Counted from the first letter of the stretch, positions 10,206-20,311 are shown. The stretch: 64,000 bases of DNA from Helcococcus sueciensis DSM 17243 (GCF_000423145.1 NZ_AUHK01000004.1:1-64000), one strand, 5' to 3'. Translations and numbers: made by a program. Notes: generated by a model from the letters alone, not told the origin.

Positions 10206-11708
10206 CTACGCAAAAGTCTTCTTAAATTCTTCAATAGCTTTCTTTATTTCATCTTGTAATTCTTCAGTGTAATCTTCATTTACAATTTTATCCCTTAATT
10301 CACTATAATTGTTTTGAATATACTCAATCAATCCAGATTCAAACTCTTTAATCTTATCAAGCTCAACATCTTCAAGCATTCCATTTGTAGTTGCATACAA
10401 AATTATAACCTGATCTCTAACGTCTACTGGAGAGTTTTGTGGTTGTTTCATAATTTCCATTACTCTCTTACCATGATCAAGTTTTGCTTGAGTTTGTTTA
10501 TCAAGTTCTGAACCAAATTGTGAAAATGCTGCTAACTCTCTATATTGTGCTAATTCAAGCTTGATACCACCTGAAACTTTTTTCATAGCTTTGATTTGAG
10601 CAGATCCCCCAACTCTTGAAACAGAAAGTCCTGAGTTTACAGCAGGCCTTTGACCTGCGAAAAATAGTTCAGATTCTAAAAATATTTGTCCATCTGTAAT
10701 CGAAATTACATTTGTAGGAATATATGCTGAAATATCTCCCGCTTGTGTTTCAATAATAGGTAATGCAGTAATTGATCCACCACCTAATTCATCACTAAGT
10801 TTTGCAGCTCTTTCAAGAAGTCTTGAATGTAGATAAAATACATCCCCTGGATACGCTTCACGTCCTGGCGGTCTTCTTAAAAGTAAAGACATAGATCTAT
10901 AAGCTACAGCGTGTTTTGATAAATCATCATACACTATAAGCACATCTTTACCTTGATGCATAAATTCTTCACCCATTGCAACCCCTGCATATGGTGCTAA
11001 ATATTGTAACGGTGCAAGTCTTGATGCTGATTCTGATACTACAATTGTGTAGTCCATAGCACCTTTCTTCTCAAATAAATCTACAATTCCTGCAACTGTA
11101 GACTCTTTTTGACCAATAGCAACATATATACATATAACATCCTTACCTTTTTGATTAAGGATTGTATCTGTGGCAATAGTAGTTTTTCCTGTTTGTCTAT
11201 CCCCTATTATAAGCTCTCTTTGACCTCTACCTATAGGTATAAGTGAGTCAATAGCTTTAATACCTGTTTGTAACGGTTCATCAACTGATTTTCTTTCAAT
11301 TACCCCTGGAGCAGGAGACTCTACCGGTCTAGACTTTGTTGTTTTTATAGGTCCTTTTCCATCAATCGGTTGCCCTATAGCATTCACAACCCTACCAATT
11401 AAAGCATCTCCTACTGGAACTTCTACTATTTTTCCTGTTCTTTTTACAGTACTTCCTTCTTTTAGATTTATATCATCTCCAAGTAATACAGCTCCAACAT
11501 TATGTTCTTCAAGGTTTAGAGCCATTCCATAAACTCCACCTTCAAACTCTAACAATTCTCCAGCCATTGCATTTTCTAGTCCATGAACGCGTGAAATTCC
11601 ATCCCCAACTTCAATAATTGTACCTTCGTCAACTATCTCAGTTTTTTGATCATACTTATCAATCATTGATTTAATGACTGAACTGATCTCTTCTGGTTTT
11701 AGTCTCAT
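10206..11708 (-). CDS. atpA: ATP synthase subunit alpha
   Basis: Non-catalytic nucleotide-binding F1 subunit, 500 residues. It carries the P-loop [11 protein letters not shown] (near 170), the [13 protein letters not shown] segment, the arginine-finger region ([11 protein letters not shown] near 373) and a helical C-terminus. The start codon directly abuts the atpH stop region and uses GGAAGGTG inside the atpH end, so translation is likely coupled. Standard length and gene order. Confidence 0.98.
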   Translation of the reverse strand: MRLKPEEISSVIKSMIDKYDQKTEIVDEGTIIEVGDGISRVHGLENAMAGELLEFEGGVYGMALNLEEHNVGAVLLGDDINLKEGSTVKRTGKIVEVPVGDALIGRVVNAIGQPIDGKGPIKTTKSRPVESPAPGVIERKSVDEPLQTGIKAIDSLIPIGRGQRELIIGDRQTGKTTIATDTILNQKGKDVICIYVAIGQKESTVAGIVDLFEKKGAMDYTIVVSESASRLAPLQYLAPYAGVAMGEEFMHQGKDVLIVYDDLSKHAVAYRSMSLLLRRPPGREAYPGDVFYLHSRLLERAAKLSDELGGGSITALPIIETQAGDISAYIPTNVISITDGQIFLESELFFAGQRPAVNSGLSVSRVGGSAQIKAMKKVSGGIKLELAQYRELAAFSQFGSELDKQTQAKLDHGKRVMEIMKQPQNSPVDVRDQVIILYATTNGMLEDVELDKIKEFESGLIEYIQNNYSELRDKIVNEDYTEELQDEIKKAIEEFKKTFA

Positions 11709-12248
11709 TTATTCACCTTCCTTTAATAAGTGAGCTTTTAAGCTATCTAGTCTATTTTTAATGCTATTATCTATTCTCTTGCCTTCTACATAAATAGATA
11801 GGCCACCTATTAAAGATTCATCGATAATATTTGTTAGCTCAACTTTTTTATCAAACTTTTTATTTAATGCATTTTCTAAATTCTTGAAATCTTCAGAGTC
11901 CAACTTTCTAGTTGAATAAACTATTCCTTCAAGAATATTATTTACATAATTATATTTCCTATTAAAATCCCTTACTAAATCTCCAAACACCATAAATCTT
12001 TTATTGTCTATTAAAACATTTAATAAATTCTTAGAATCTGAATCTATATCTACAAAGATTTCGGATATAAGATATTTTTTATCTTCTATTGATACATTTG
12101 GATTGTCCATTAAACTATTAAGTTCTTTATTTTTATCAAAAACATCTAAAATATATTTCAAATCCTCTTTATGCATCTCTAATTTATTTTTATCAGAAGA
12201 TAAATCGAAAAACGCTTCGGAATATACTTTAATCACTGCATCATTCAT
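11709..12248 (-). CDS. atpH: ATP synthase subunit delta
   Basis: Delta is the peripheral-stalk cap that joins F1 to the b subunits (OSCP family). The 179-residue protein starts MNDAVIKVYSEAFFDL, which fits the family. I chose the ATG at 12248 because GGAGAAATCTT precedes it; the in-frame ATG six codons earlier has no ribosome site. The helical N-terminal domain is followed by the C-terminal domain with the ESLIGGLSIYVEGKRIDNSI motif near the end. It overlaps the atpF stop by eight bases. Confidence 0.95.
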   Translation of the reverse strand: MNDAVIKVYSEAFFDLSSDKNKLEMHKEDLKYILDVFDKNKELNSLMDNPNVSIEDKKYLISEIFVDIDSDSKNLLNVLIDNKRFMVFGDLVRDFNRKYNYVNNILEGIVYSTRKLDSEDFKNLENALNKKFDKKVELTNIIDESLIGGLSIYVEGKRIDNSIKNRLDSLKAHLLKEGE

Positions 12249-12747
12249 AAGATTTCTCCAAGTCATTTATCATGTCCTGAACCATCTTTTTATCTTTTTC
12301 TGAATCAGTTTTTTCTCTTAAAACTTTTTCTGCAGCTTCTAAAGCTATATAAACTATTTCATCATTTAATGATTTCATAGCTTTTTGTCTTTCATTTTCT
12401 AATTGTTTAATACCTTTATCATACTCTTGTTTAGCAAGTAGTTTTGATTCTTCTACGGCTTTAGATTTTATTTCTTCACCATAGTTTCTAGCTCCAGAAA
12501 TGATTGCTGTTGATTCTTTCTTTGCTTCAAGCATTTTTTCATCATACTCTTTATCAATCATCATAATTTTTTCTTCAGCTTCTTCAGTTTTTCTTACTCC
12601 TTCTTCGATATAAGCTTTTCTTTTAGCTAAATATTCCGTAACTGGTTTAAAAAGAAAATGTCTTAAAAAGAAATAAAGTATAGTACTTGCCACAAGTTGC
12701 GCAATTAGTTCTGGAAGATTCGGGATTACATGAATATCTAAGCCCAT
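12241..12747 (-). CDS. atpF: ATP synthase subunit b
   Basis: Peripheral stalk b subunit, 168 residues. A single N-terminal transmembrane helix (about 11-30, LIAQLVASTILYFFLRHFLF) is followed by a long charged coiled coil to the C-terminus. The proline-containing FLFKPVTEYLAKRKAYI hinge matches the family. ATG follows GAAGGTT. It lies between atpE and atpH with an eight-base overlap into atpH. Confidence 0.96.
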   Translation of the reverse strand: MGLDIHVIPNLPELIAQLVASTILYFFLRHFLFKPVTEYLAKRKAYIEEGVRKTEEAEEKIMMIDKEYDEKMLEAKKESTAIISGARNYGEEIKSKAVEESKLLAKQEYDKGIKQLENERQKAMKSLNDEIVYIALEAAEKVLREKTDSEKDKKMVQDMINDLEKSYE

Positions 12748-12766
12748 ATTAACCTTCTCTTTCTTA

Positions 12767-13033
<267 letters not shown>

Positions 13034-13039
13034 CTAAAA

Positions 13040-13732
13040 TTATTCTCTATCCCCAATTGCTTGAGATATATTAATCATGGTTAACATCATGAATACAAAT
13101 GTTTGAATCAGTCCTGCAAACACATCAAAATATGCGTGAAATATTGGCGTCAAGAATGGCGCCACATAGACTGAAATACTATTAACAGCTGAATATAGTA
13201 AAGTTGTAATAATTACACCACTTATTATATTTCCGAATAAACGGAATGATAATGAAATTGGAGTTGCTAGTTCTCCTAATAAATTAATTGGAGATAAAAA
13301 TGCAACTGGTTCAAAATAACCTTTAACATAATTTTTAACACCATTAAATCTAATATTATTAACATGTGTCAAAGTTACAGTTATTAATGCTAGCCCCAAA
13401 GTAACATTGTAGTTTGAAGTTGGTGGTAATAAACCAACAAGTCCTAGTAGATTCGAGAACGCTAGAAACAATGCAAGACTCCCAATATATGGTACAAACC
13501 CTTGATTTCCCTTTCCCATAGTTTGGCTAACTAGACCTTGTATAAACTCCACAAATATTTCGCCCCATAACAGGATTCCCTTTGGATTTTTCTTAAAATC
13601 AGCTTTTTTCGCTTTTCTTCCAATAATAAATCCTATAATACATAGAACAAAAACTACAATGAAGGAATTCACTATTTCCGGTGTAAATGTATACGTTTTA
13701 CCCCCTAATGCCATATCAATACTAATTTTCAT
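13040..13732 (-). CDS. atpB: ATP synthase subunit a
   Basis: Fo stator subunit a, 230 residues, with about five to six transmembrane helices. The conserved ion-path arginine lies in LSFRLFGNIISG (helix 4), and the C-terminal helix contains the family-typical GLIQTFVFMMLTMINI. ATG follows AAGGAAGG and overlaps the end of the atpI-like gene by eleven bases. Confidence 0.96.
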   Translation of the reverse strand: MKISIDMALGGKTYTFTPEIVNSFIVVFVLCIIGFIIGRKAKKADFKKNPKGILLWGEIFVEFIQGLVSQTMGKGNQGFVPYIGSLALFLAFSNLLGLVGLLPPTSNYNVTLGLALITVTLTHVNNIRFNGVKNYVKGYFEPVAFLSPINLLGELATPISLSFRLFGNIISGVIITTLLYSAVNSISVYVAPFLTPIFHAYFDVFAGLIQTFVFMMLTMINISQAIGDRE

Positions 13733-14117
13733 GATACTTTTTCCTTCCTTTTATTAAACTGATGAAATTATTAATATACAAAACTAGCTTAATAGTAATC
13801 AATCCTATAGCCGTCGTAAATATATTATAAAATCCAGTTTTGTGCCCGAGATACAATACGCCTCCATAAATAAGATATCTTAATCCATAGCTTAAAACCA
13901 TGAATCTTTTCGCTTTAGATTCATCTTTTCCAATTGCCATTAAAATTGATAAATAAATCATTCTAAATGATACAATTGCAAGTCCACCACCAATTATAAG
14001 GCCTAGAACAAGTGGTAATCTTTCTTTGAAAAATAGCGAAACAATTATTGATTCAAAAATAATAAGTACTATAGACTTTTTAATGATGTCTTGTACATAT
14101 TTATCATTATCTTCCAT
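13722..14117 (-). CDS. atpI: ATP synthase I-like small membrane protein
   Basis: The product of about 131 residues has four predicted hydrophobic segments. In position (ahead of atpB) and topology it matches the ATP synthase I family, whose members assist c-ring assembly in several bacteria. I place the start at the ATG at 14117 (MEDNDKYVQDIIKKS) behind AGAAAGG; an earlier in-frame start at 14159 would overlap the upstream gene by 53 bases. Sequence conservation is low, so the call leans on topology and context. Confidence 0.7.
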   Translation of the reverse strand: MEDNDKYVQDIIKKSIVLIIFESIIVSLFFKERLPLVLGLIIGGGLAIVSFRMIYLSILMAIGKDESKAKRFMVLSYGLRYLIYGGVLYLGHKTGFYNIFTTAIGLITIKLVLYINNFISLIKGRKKYHEN

Positions 14118-14406
14118 TTGCATTACCTTTCTTATCTTCTTCATCAAAATTAATCTCATATAGATGTCTTTTATTTTTTTTAATATTTTCGTCCATATTA
14201 GATTTTGATTTTTTATCTTTTGTTGCCTTAATTATAAGTTTATAGGCTTGTAGAAAACCTGCTGCTATACCTAAGATAAGCATTATTATAGAGAAAATAT
14301 ATTTTGTACCAAGCCAATCATTGAGTTTTGAACCAATCCATAATCCCAATAATATTGGTGAAATGATTGATATCCCGACTTGTGTTATCAAAACAATATT
14401 TTTCAT
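14107..14406 (-). CDS. AtpZ/AtpI-family ATP synthase accessory protein
   Basis: The first gene of the ATP synthase operon encodes 99 residues with two transmembrane helices (about 5-26 and 37-56) around a glycine-rich turn (LLGLWIGSKLNDWLG). A charged cytoplasmic tail follows. This is the shape of the small F0F1-ATPase gene 1 (AtpZ-like) family, proposed to help rotor assembly or ion supply. ATG follows AGAGGTG. A plausible promoter lies upstream on the minus strand (TTGTAA, 17 bases, TAGAAT). Confidence 0.7.
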   Translation of the reverse strand: MKNIVLITQVGISIISPILLGLWIGSKLNDWLGTKYIFSIIMLILGIAAGFLQAYKLIIKATKDKKSKSNMDENIKKNKRHLYEINFDEEDKKGNANGR

Positions 14407-14502
14407 AATTACACCTCTAATGTATAATTCTATATGAATTTATCTACAATTACAACAAATCAATTTAAGTAATTGTGGATTTTCTATGTAAAAATTTTCT
14501 AT

Positions 14503-15153
14503 TTATAAAAAGAAATAAAATCCTAAAAAATGAATTACAGCCGCCATTAGCACAAATACATGCCATATCACATGATTATATTTATATCTATTTGATTTAT
14601 AAAAAATGGTTCCTATAGTATAAATTACTCCACCTAATATGATAAACAATAATAATTGCCATCCTGTATTTTGTATTATTGGTCTTATTAAAAATACACC
14701 CATCCAACCCATTGCAATATACAAAAGAGTTGACAAGGATTTAAATCTATCTAAATTCTTGTGGGTCGCAATCTTAAATACTGTACCTATCACAGCAAAT
14801 GTCCACATAAGTACGAAAAATACTATTCTCCATGCCCCACTCATAAGCATTAAAATTATAGGTGTAAAACTACCCGCTATAAAATAATAAATGGATATAT
14901 GGTCAAATATTCTAAGTACTTTTTTTGCCTTTTCGTTTACAATTGCATGATATATAGTGCTCATTAAAAATAGTAGAATAAATGTCGCACCATAAATAGA
15001 ATACGAAACTATTCCTACAACATTGCCACTACTTGCTCTTGTAACAATTAACATAACTAAAAAGACTATACCTATCAAAACCCCAATTCCATGAGTAATT
15101 GAATTAAGTAATTCATAGATAAAATAGTCTCTTTTACTCATATTTGTTGACAT
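14503..15153 (-). CDS. Hemolysin III / PAQR family membrane protein
   Basis: A 216-residue protein with seven predicted transmembrane helices. It carries the family's metal-site blocks: NSITHGIGV at about 16-24, the STIYHA segment near 61-66, and the C-terminal HVIWHVFVLMAAVIHFLGF containing the paired histidines. The family (YplQ/HlyIII, related to eukaryotic PAQR receptors) is proposed to act as membrane hydrolases or regulators of lipid homeostasis; a true haemolytic role is doubtful. Start ATG follows AAGG, and an extended -10 (TGTTATAAT) lies just upstream. Monocistronic, divergent from the PH-domain gene. Confidence 0.85.
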   Translation of the reverse strand: MSTNMSKRDYFIYELLNSITHGIGVLIGIVFLVMLIVTRASSGNVVGIVSYSIYGATFILLFLMSTIYHAIVNEKAKKVLRIFDHISIYYFIAGSFTPIILMLMSGAWRIVFFVLMWTFAVIGTVFKIATHKNLDRFKSLSTLLYIAMGWMGVFLIRPIIQNTGWQLLLFIILGGVIYTIGTIFYKSNRYKYNHVIWHVFVLMAAVIHFLGFYFFL

Positions 15154-15272
15154 AATATACCTTCTTTCTATAAATATATTATAACAAGTTTAAGTTAAAA
15201 ATATAATAATTTTAATTTAACTAAATATAATATATTTCTGGTATAATTTTATTAAATAAATGAGGAGGAATT

Positions 15273-15674
15273 ATGAATAATAAATATGTATGGCAAGATA
15301 GAAAACACATACTAGGATTCTTACCATGGTCATTTACAAAATACAGATTAACAAAAGATAGACTCTTAGTCGAAACAGGACTTTTTAGTAGCAAATACGA
15401 AGAAACTTATTTATATAGATTATTTGACGTTAAATTAAACAGATCATTTTGGCAAAAAATCTGCGGTACAGGAACAATAACTTTATATGGAAGTGATGTA
15501 TCATCTCCTAGCATTCAACTAATAAGCGTTAAAAATCCAATTGATGTGAAAGAAATGTTTTCACAGATGATTTTACAACAAAGGAGAGAACATCGTGTAC
15601 TTGAAACTTCTGGATCATATATAGATTTAGAAGATAGAGATGGTGACGGATTCCCTGATTTCTTAAATAGATAA
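15273..15674 (+). CDS. Bacterial PH-domain (bPH2) protein with DxDxDG tail
   Basis: A 133-residue soluble protein. Residues 15-100 match the bacterial PH-like fold of the YdbS/YdbT type (TKYRLTKDRLLVETGLFSSK, then the YRLFDVKLNRSFWQ and GTGTITLYGSD blocks). No transmembrane helix is visible. The C-terminus ends in an acidic calcium-loop-like motif D121-R-D-G-D-G-F-P-D129, as in dockerin or thrombospondin type-3 repeats, which is unusual on this family. GAGGAGG precedes the ATG and an extended -10 (TGGTATAAT, 15239-15247) lies upstream. Function unknown. Confidence 0.75.
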   Translation: MNNKYVWQDRKHILGFLPWSFTKYRLTKDRLLVETGLFSSKYEETYLYRLFDVKLNRSFWQKICGTGTITLYGSDVSSPSIQLISVKNPIDVKEMFSQMILQQRREHRVLETSGSYIDLEDRDGDGFPDFLNR

Positions 15675-15719
15675 TTATTTTATTTAATATTTAGTAAAAT
15701 AAGATTGAAAAATATTTTG

Positions 15720-15772
15720 AACTGACCAAAGTAACTAGGATAAAACCAAGTTTAATAAGGTCAGTTTTTTTC
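15720..15772 (+). terminator. Terminator of the PH-domain gene
   Basis: Outer stem AACTGACC/GGTCAGTT (15720-15727 and 15759-15766) encloses a second stem AACTAGG/CCAAGTT with one mismatch. An uninterrupted T run follows. Confidence 0.8.
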
Positions 15773-15881
15773 TATAAATAGTGCAAAAATTGAAACTAGA
15801 TGATTAAATCTTATTTAAATAACTAACATAAAAATTAAATGTAAAGTAATCATTATTTCTTCCGAGGTATTTATTAGAAAT

Positions 15882-15911
15882 AAAAAAATCGGAGCGAACT
15901 CCGATTTTTTT
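15882..15911. terminator. Bidirectional terminator after NamZ fusion gene
   Basis: Perfect 13-bp stem of seven A then TCGGAG, paired with CTCCGA then seven T, around a four-base loop. It lies four bases after the stop of the large minus-strand gene. Both orientations end in a T run. Confidence 0.9.
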
Positions 15912-15915
15912 ATTT

Positions 15916-18900
15916 CTATTTTACAAAATCTTTGTAAACATATGCTCTTTGGCCTTTGTATTGGATTTCTATCCAGTTTGGATTTCCAGCATATACTTTA
16001 CCTGTTAACTTAACACCTTTTCTGTATGATCCTAATACTTTGCCATTTGGTGTTTGTCTTACATTTAATGTAGCTGTTACTGTTCCACTTACTGAAACTG
16101 CATCTACTATTAAACTTCTATATACATATCCATCTCTGTTTTGGTATCTTATTCTTACCCAGTTTGGATTTGTTATATTTAATGTTCCTTCTACATATTC
16201 AGCTTTTCCAAGTGTTCCAATTAAAGTTCCATTTGGTGTCATTCTTACATTTGTTGTACCTGACATTAGACCTCTTACTTTTATAGTGTCTACTACTAAT
16301 GGTCTATAGATATATCCTTTATCTGTCTTAATCCAGTTTGGATTGTCTATTGATACAACACCTTCTACTATTTCTTCACGTTTTGCTACAGCTGTTACTT
16401 CACCATTTGGAGTTTTTCTTATATTTGAATTTCCACTTGTGAATCCCTTTACTTCAATTGTATCTGAAAGAAGTGGTTTGTATACATACGCTTCTTGTCC
16501 ATTATAATTGAATTTAACCCAATTTGAACCTTCTTCATATTCGCCTTCTACTATAGCTTCACGTTCAAGTGTTCCTATTACTGGACCATTTGGACTTATT
16601 CTAACATTTGTTGTTCCAGTTATAAATCCTTTTGCTTCATGAAGTTTTGGTTCTTCTGGTTGTTCTGGTTGTTCTGGTTCTTCTGGTAATTTACATAACA
16701 AAGCAACTTTTTCTAAATCTTCTGATTCAGTATTTCTTAAATCTTTTTTAATATTTTGAATTTTATCAGAATTTAAGAATTCAAGTAAAACTTCGTTATT
16801 AACAGATCTTTTTTCTAAAACTTTTATTAATGATCTTATTACATTTCTCTTAGAAGGAGCTGCTCCATTATAGTCGCCCTCTATTTCTGCATTAATAATA
16901 TTCATAAGAACTTCATCTACTGATGTACCATCAGCTAATCCTAATCCTCTGTAAATTAATTCAGATACTAATCCATAAGATGAAACATTACTATTTTTAG
17001 TATAGAAACTATCTGCATTTCCCATCATAGGTGTATTTCTAGCATTTGTATTTAATGATAAAGTTATTTTATTTTCTTTATCAATCATTGTATTAGTTCC
17101 TGTCCATCCTGTATGACCTATTGTACCAGCTGGCGCAAATTTTGAATACCAAACTGCTGCTCCACCTTCTTCAGATTTTCTTCTCCAACCACCTTTAGCT
17201 TGAGTAGCTAAATTATCGGACTTTTCAGTAAACTGATCTATAGTTTCTTTGTTAAACAATTCAACTCCATTTAGATTTCCATCATATAGCATAGCTTGAG
17301 CTAGATAAGCTATTTGTTGAGCTGAACCGAATAATCCTGCGTGTCCAGATGAACCACCCATTGAGTAGTATGCTTTTTCATCATGAACTTCACCAGATAC
17401 TATTTCTGTTCTTACATTATTAAACTTAATTCTTCCACCTCTAGTATTACCATTTAATTCAGATGAGGATAATTCATCTTTATTAAATCCATTTTGTAAT
17501 GGATTATAAGTTATTCTATTTAATCCTAAAGGTTCATATATATTTTCTTTAACGTATTGATCAAGTGGAACTCCAGTTAATTTTTCAACTATAAATCCTG
17601 CTAACATAAAATCTGCATCTGAATATGCCCAATCTGTATCAGGTTCTGTTTGAAGAGGAGTTCTCATTATCATATCAAATGTTGTAGATTTTTCTTGAGA
17701 ATACAAATCATTTTTTCCATTTGGAATTTGGTCTACTCTGTCGAAGTTTTCATTATGATATTGTGGGTCAGGAGCAAATCCAGCCACATGACTTAGAACC
17801 ATTCTTAAATCAATATTATCTTTCCAATTATTATCATTTGTATATTCTAAAAATTCTGGGAATATTTCAGAAATTTTTGTATCAAGAGAAACTTTACCTT
17901 CTGATACTAATTTTTGTAAAGCAAACACTGTTGAATACATCTTTGTATTACTTGCTAAATCAAATAATGTATCAGTAGTAACAGGTGTTCTTTCGTCTTT
18001 AGGTAAAACTTCATATTTATCAAATATCACATTCCCATTTTCATCATAAAGATTTTTATAGTTATTTGTATATCCATAACCATCATTTTTAATTAAATTA
18101 CCATCTTTATAAACTGCTAATTGAGCACCACTTAAACCAAAATTATTTTCAGATTTTATTATATCATCAAGTAAATCTATATATTCTGGATGTGGGAATT
18201 TACTATTGTCTCTTACAGAATCATCTATAACTTGATGTTCACATTCATCTTCTGTATCAGTTTCATTTTCTGTTTCGTCTACAATAGGTCCTTCATCTTC
18301 AGTTTCTTCTACCTTATCTTCAACTATTCTTAAAGCTATATATTGTCTTGAAGATTCTTCACCAGTTATTTCGAATGTAAATTCATTGTCATTTTCACCA
18401 GCTACTCCGATTTGAGTGCTTACAGTATCATTTAATATAACTTTAGTATCATCTGGTAATTCAGATATCACAACTTTATATTTACCACCAGATAATCTAT
18501 TCGCTTTCCATTGACCACTTTCATTGAAAGCACCTTCTATTTCTTTGTCATTAGAGTCAAATAACTTAACTGTAACATCAGTAGTTCTTTTATTATCTAA
18601 ATCTCTAATTTCAACTCCAATATTCGCTCTTTTTTGAGCTTCTTCTCCATATAAAAGATATTTTTTACGTAATTCCTTAAATTCATTTAATTCATTTTCC
18701 CATTTAGCAATTATATCTTTTACTTCAACACCATTTTTAATATCTTCTTCAATGTATGTTTTACCAGTTAATTTTGCTAACCAGCCATCTTTTCTCCATA
18801 CAATCTTATCACCATATAAATCATGTAAAGTTTTGATCATACTTAAACCTGTATATATAGGATCATATGAATCAGCATCTGTAATATATACTTCTACACC

Positions 18901-19902
18901 TTGTACTAATTTTCCAGCAAGTTTTTGATTAGGAGCTGGAGTAAATGCAGCAGCTCTAAATCTTACACCAGGTAAGTTTAATTCATTTAAAACTCTAGCA
19001 TATTCTGTACTATTTACAAATTCAGCACCAACTAATTGGAAAGGTTTTGTAGTACCTCTACCTTCAGAAATATTAGAAAATGTTTCAAAAAATCCTGTAA
19101 TTGGATATACATTTACTGAATCTGTAGTTGGTAGGTTTGGTGATGGTAATACAAATGGAATATTAAGTTCATCATATCTTTTAGAACGATCATAATTTCT
19201 CATTTTTACAACTTTAACATCAGCGCCTACATTAAATTCTTCATTTAAGTAATGAGCTAACTCACCAAATGTCATACCATGTCTCAAGGCTAAATCTTTC
19301 AATCCAACAAATGTTGATTGACCTTCTTCAATAGTTACAGGACCTTCTACACGATCTCCACCTAGAGGATTTGGTCTATCTAAAATAATTACTTCTTTAT
19401 CATTCTCTGCTGCAGCTTGTAATACATAAAACATACTCCAAATGTATGTATAGTAAGTCACACCCGCATCTTGAATGTCAAATAGAATAGCATCTACATC
19501 TTTTAGCATTTCCGCACTTGGTTTTCTTGTCTTTCCGTAAAGACTGTATACTGGAAGACCAGTTTCTGGATCAGTATATGATTCAACATAACCACCAGCT
19601 TGTTCATTCCCTCTTACACCATGTTCTGGTCCATACAACGCTGTTAAGTTAATGTCAGGATCATTATATAAAATATCTACGATACTTCTTAAATTTTGAT
19701 CTACACCAGTAGGATTTGTCACAAGACCTACTCTTTTACCTTTAATAATATTTTTTTCTTCGCTTATTAAAGCTTCTGCTCCAAACTTAAACTCTTCTTG
19801 AGCATAAACTTTAGAAGTGCTAAGTGACGTTATCATCGTAGGTAAAACCATAATCATAGCTATTAAAATAGAAATGGTCTTTATATAAGTTCTTTTTTTC
19901 AT
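15916..19902 (-). CDS. Secreted NamZ (DUF1343)–serine hydrolase–SH3 repeat fusion
   Basis: A 1328-residue exported wall enzyme. Residues 1-34 are a signal peptide ending VYA. About 36-425 is the DUF1343/NamZ domain (RVGLVTNPTGVD, LYGPEHGVRG, LDRPNPLGGDRVEGP, SEGRGTTKPF); in B. subtilis NamZ is an exo-N-acetylmuramidase. About 426-525 is a beta-sandwich-like linker and 530-557 an acidic tract. About 568-985 is a beta-lactamase/AmiE-type serine hydrolase with S651-N-T-K654, Y760-S-D and H930-T-G. A proline/glutamate linker (1073-1086) leads to four SH3-like repeats of about 60 residues (1090-1326), each with an RxxPNG block. B. subtilis encodes NamZ and AmiE separately in one muropeptide-recycling cluster; here they are fused and wall-targeted. 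Ribosome site GGGGAAA. Monocistronic, with a possible cre site upstream. Confidence 0.88.
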   Translation of the reverse strand: MKKRTYIKTISILIAMIMVLPTMITSLSTSKVYAQEEFKFGAEALISEEKNIIKGKRVGLVTNPTGVDQNLRSIVDILYNDPDINLTALYGPEHGVRGNEQAGGYVESYTDPETGLPVYSLYGKTRKPSAEMLKDVDAILFDIQDAGVTYYTYIWSMFYVLQAAAENDKEVIILDRPNPLGGDRVEGPVTIEEGQSTFVGLKDLALRHGMTFGELAHYLNEEFNVGADVKVVKMRNYDRSKRYDELNIPFVLPSPNLPTTDSVNVYPITGFFETFSNISEGRGTTKPFQLVGAEFVNSTEYARVLNELNLPGVRFRAAAFTPAPNQKLAGKLVQGVEVYITDADSYDPIYTGLSMIKTLHDLYGDKIVWRKDGWLAKLTGKTYIEEDIKNGVEVKDIIAKWENELNEFKELRKKYLLYGEEAQKRANIGVEIRDLDNKRTTDVTVKLFDSNDKEIEGAFNESGQWKANRLSGGKYKVVISELPDDTKVILNDTVSTQIGVAGENDNEFTFEITGEESSRQYIALRIVEDKVEETEDEGPIVDETENETDTEDECEHQVIDDSVRDNSKFPHPEYIDLLDDIIKSENNFGLSGAQLAVYKDGNLIKNDGYGYTNNYKNLYDENGNVIFDKYEVLPKDERTPVTTDTLFDLASNTKMYSTVFALQKLVSEGKVSLDTKISEIFPEFLEYTNDNNWKDNIDLRMVLSHVAGFAPDPQYHNENFDRVDQIPNGKNDLYSQEKSTTFDMIMRTPLQTEPDTDWAYSDADFMLAGFIVEKLTGVPLDQYVKENIYEPLGLNRITYNPLQNGFNKDELSSSELNGNTRGGRIKFNNVRTEIVSGEVHDEKAYYSMGGSSGHAGLFGSAQQIAYLAQAMLYDGNLNGVELFNKETIDQFTEKSDNLATQAKGGWRRKSEEGGAAVWYSKFAPAGTIGHTGWTGTNTMIDKENKITLSLNTNARNTPMMGNADSFYTKNSNVSSYGLVSELIYRGLGLADGTSVDEVLMNIINAEIEGDYNGAAPSKRNVIRSLIKVLEKRSVNNEVLLEFLNSDKIQNIKKDLRNTESEDLEKVALLCKLPEEPEQPEQPEEPKLHEAKGFITGTTNVRISPNGPVIGTLEREAIVEGEYEEGSNWVKFNYNGQEAYVYKPLLSDTIEVKGFTSGNSNIRKTPNGEVTAVAKREEIVEGVVSIDNPNWIKTDKGYIYRPLVVDTIKVRGLMSGTTNVRMTPNGTLIGTLGKAEYVEGTLNITNPNWVRIRYQNRDGYVYRSLIVDAVSVSGTVTATLNVRQTPNGKVLGSYRKGVKLTGKVYAGNPNWIEIQYKGQRAYVYKDFVK

Positions 19903-20311
19903 TCATTTCCCCTTTCTTTAATTGACTTATATTTCCTAAATATTATTTTAGAAAGATTTATTACCTCTCTTATAAATATAATAAATGTAAACGCAATCAT
20001 ATTCAATACATTTCACTTACAATTAAACAAATTTTCACATTTTGTAATTTTATAACAATTATGGACTTAAGTTATCGTTTGTTACGAAAACGTATTCAAT
20101 AAGGAGAATGTATACTTAGCATTTCTTATTTCATTTTTTTAACTTTTAAACAAATTCTAAATATTCAAGTAATTTAACTATCTTAAAATATAATTTAATA
20201 TATATTAAATATTAAAACGAGGATAGGAGAAGTAAAATCTGAGTATTTAAGTATAATTTAGTATAAAAAATGTAACTTAATGCTATCCAATTTAGAGAAA
20301 TATTAATAATA
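19903..20311. other. Long A+T-rich intergenic region, no gene seen
   Basis: This gap between the NamZ fusion gene and the phosphoglycerol transferase terminator holds no ORF with a ribosome site. It contains a candidate cre site near the NamZ start and several poly-A/T tracts. Nothing else supportable is visible. Confidence 0.6.
19985..19999 (-). promoter_or_regulatory. Candidate CcpA cre site upstream of NamZ fusion
   Basis: The plus-strand bases ATGTAAACGCAATCA match the degenerate catabolite-responsive-element pattern WTGNAANCGNWNNCW at every defined position. The site lies about 83 bases before the start codon and overlaps possible -35 hexamers on the minus strand, where repression would be expected. 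The pattern is degenerate: I would expect about one chance match per window of this size. The support is therefore mainly positional. Confidence 0.35.
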
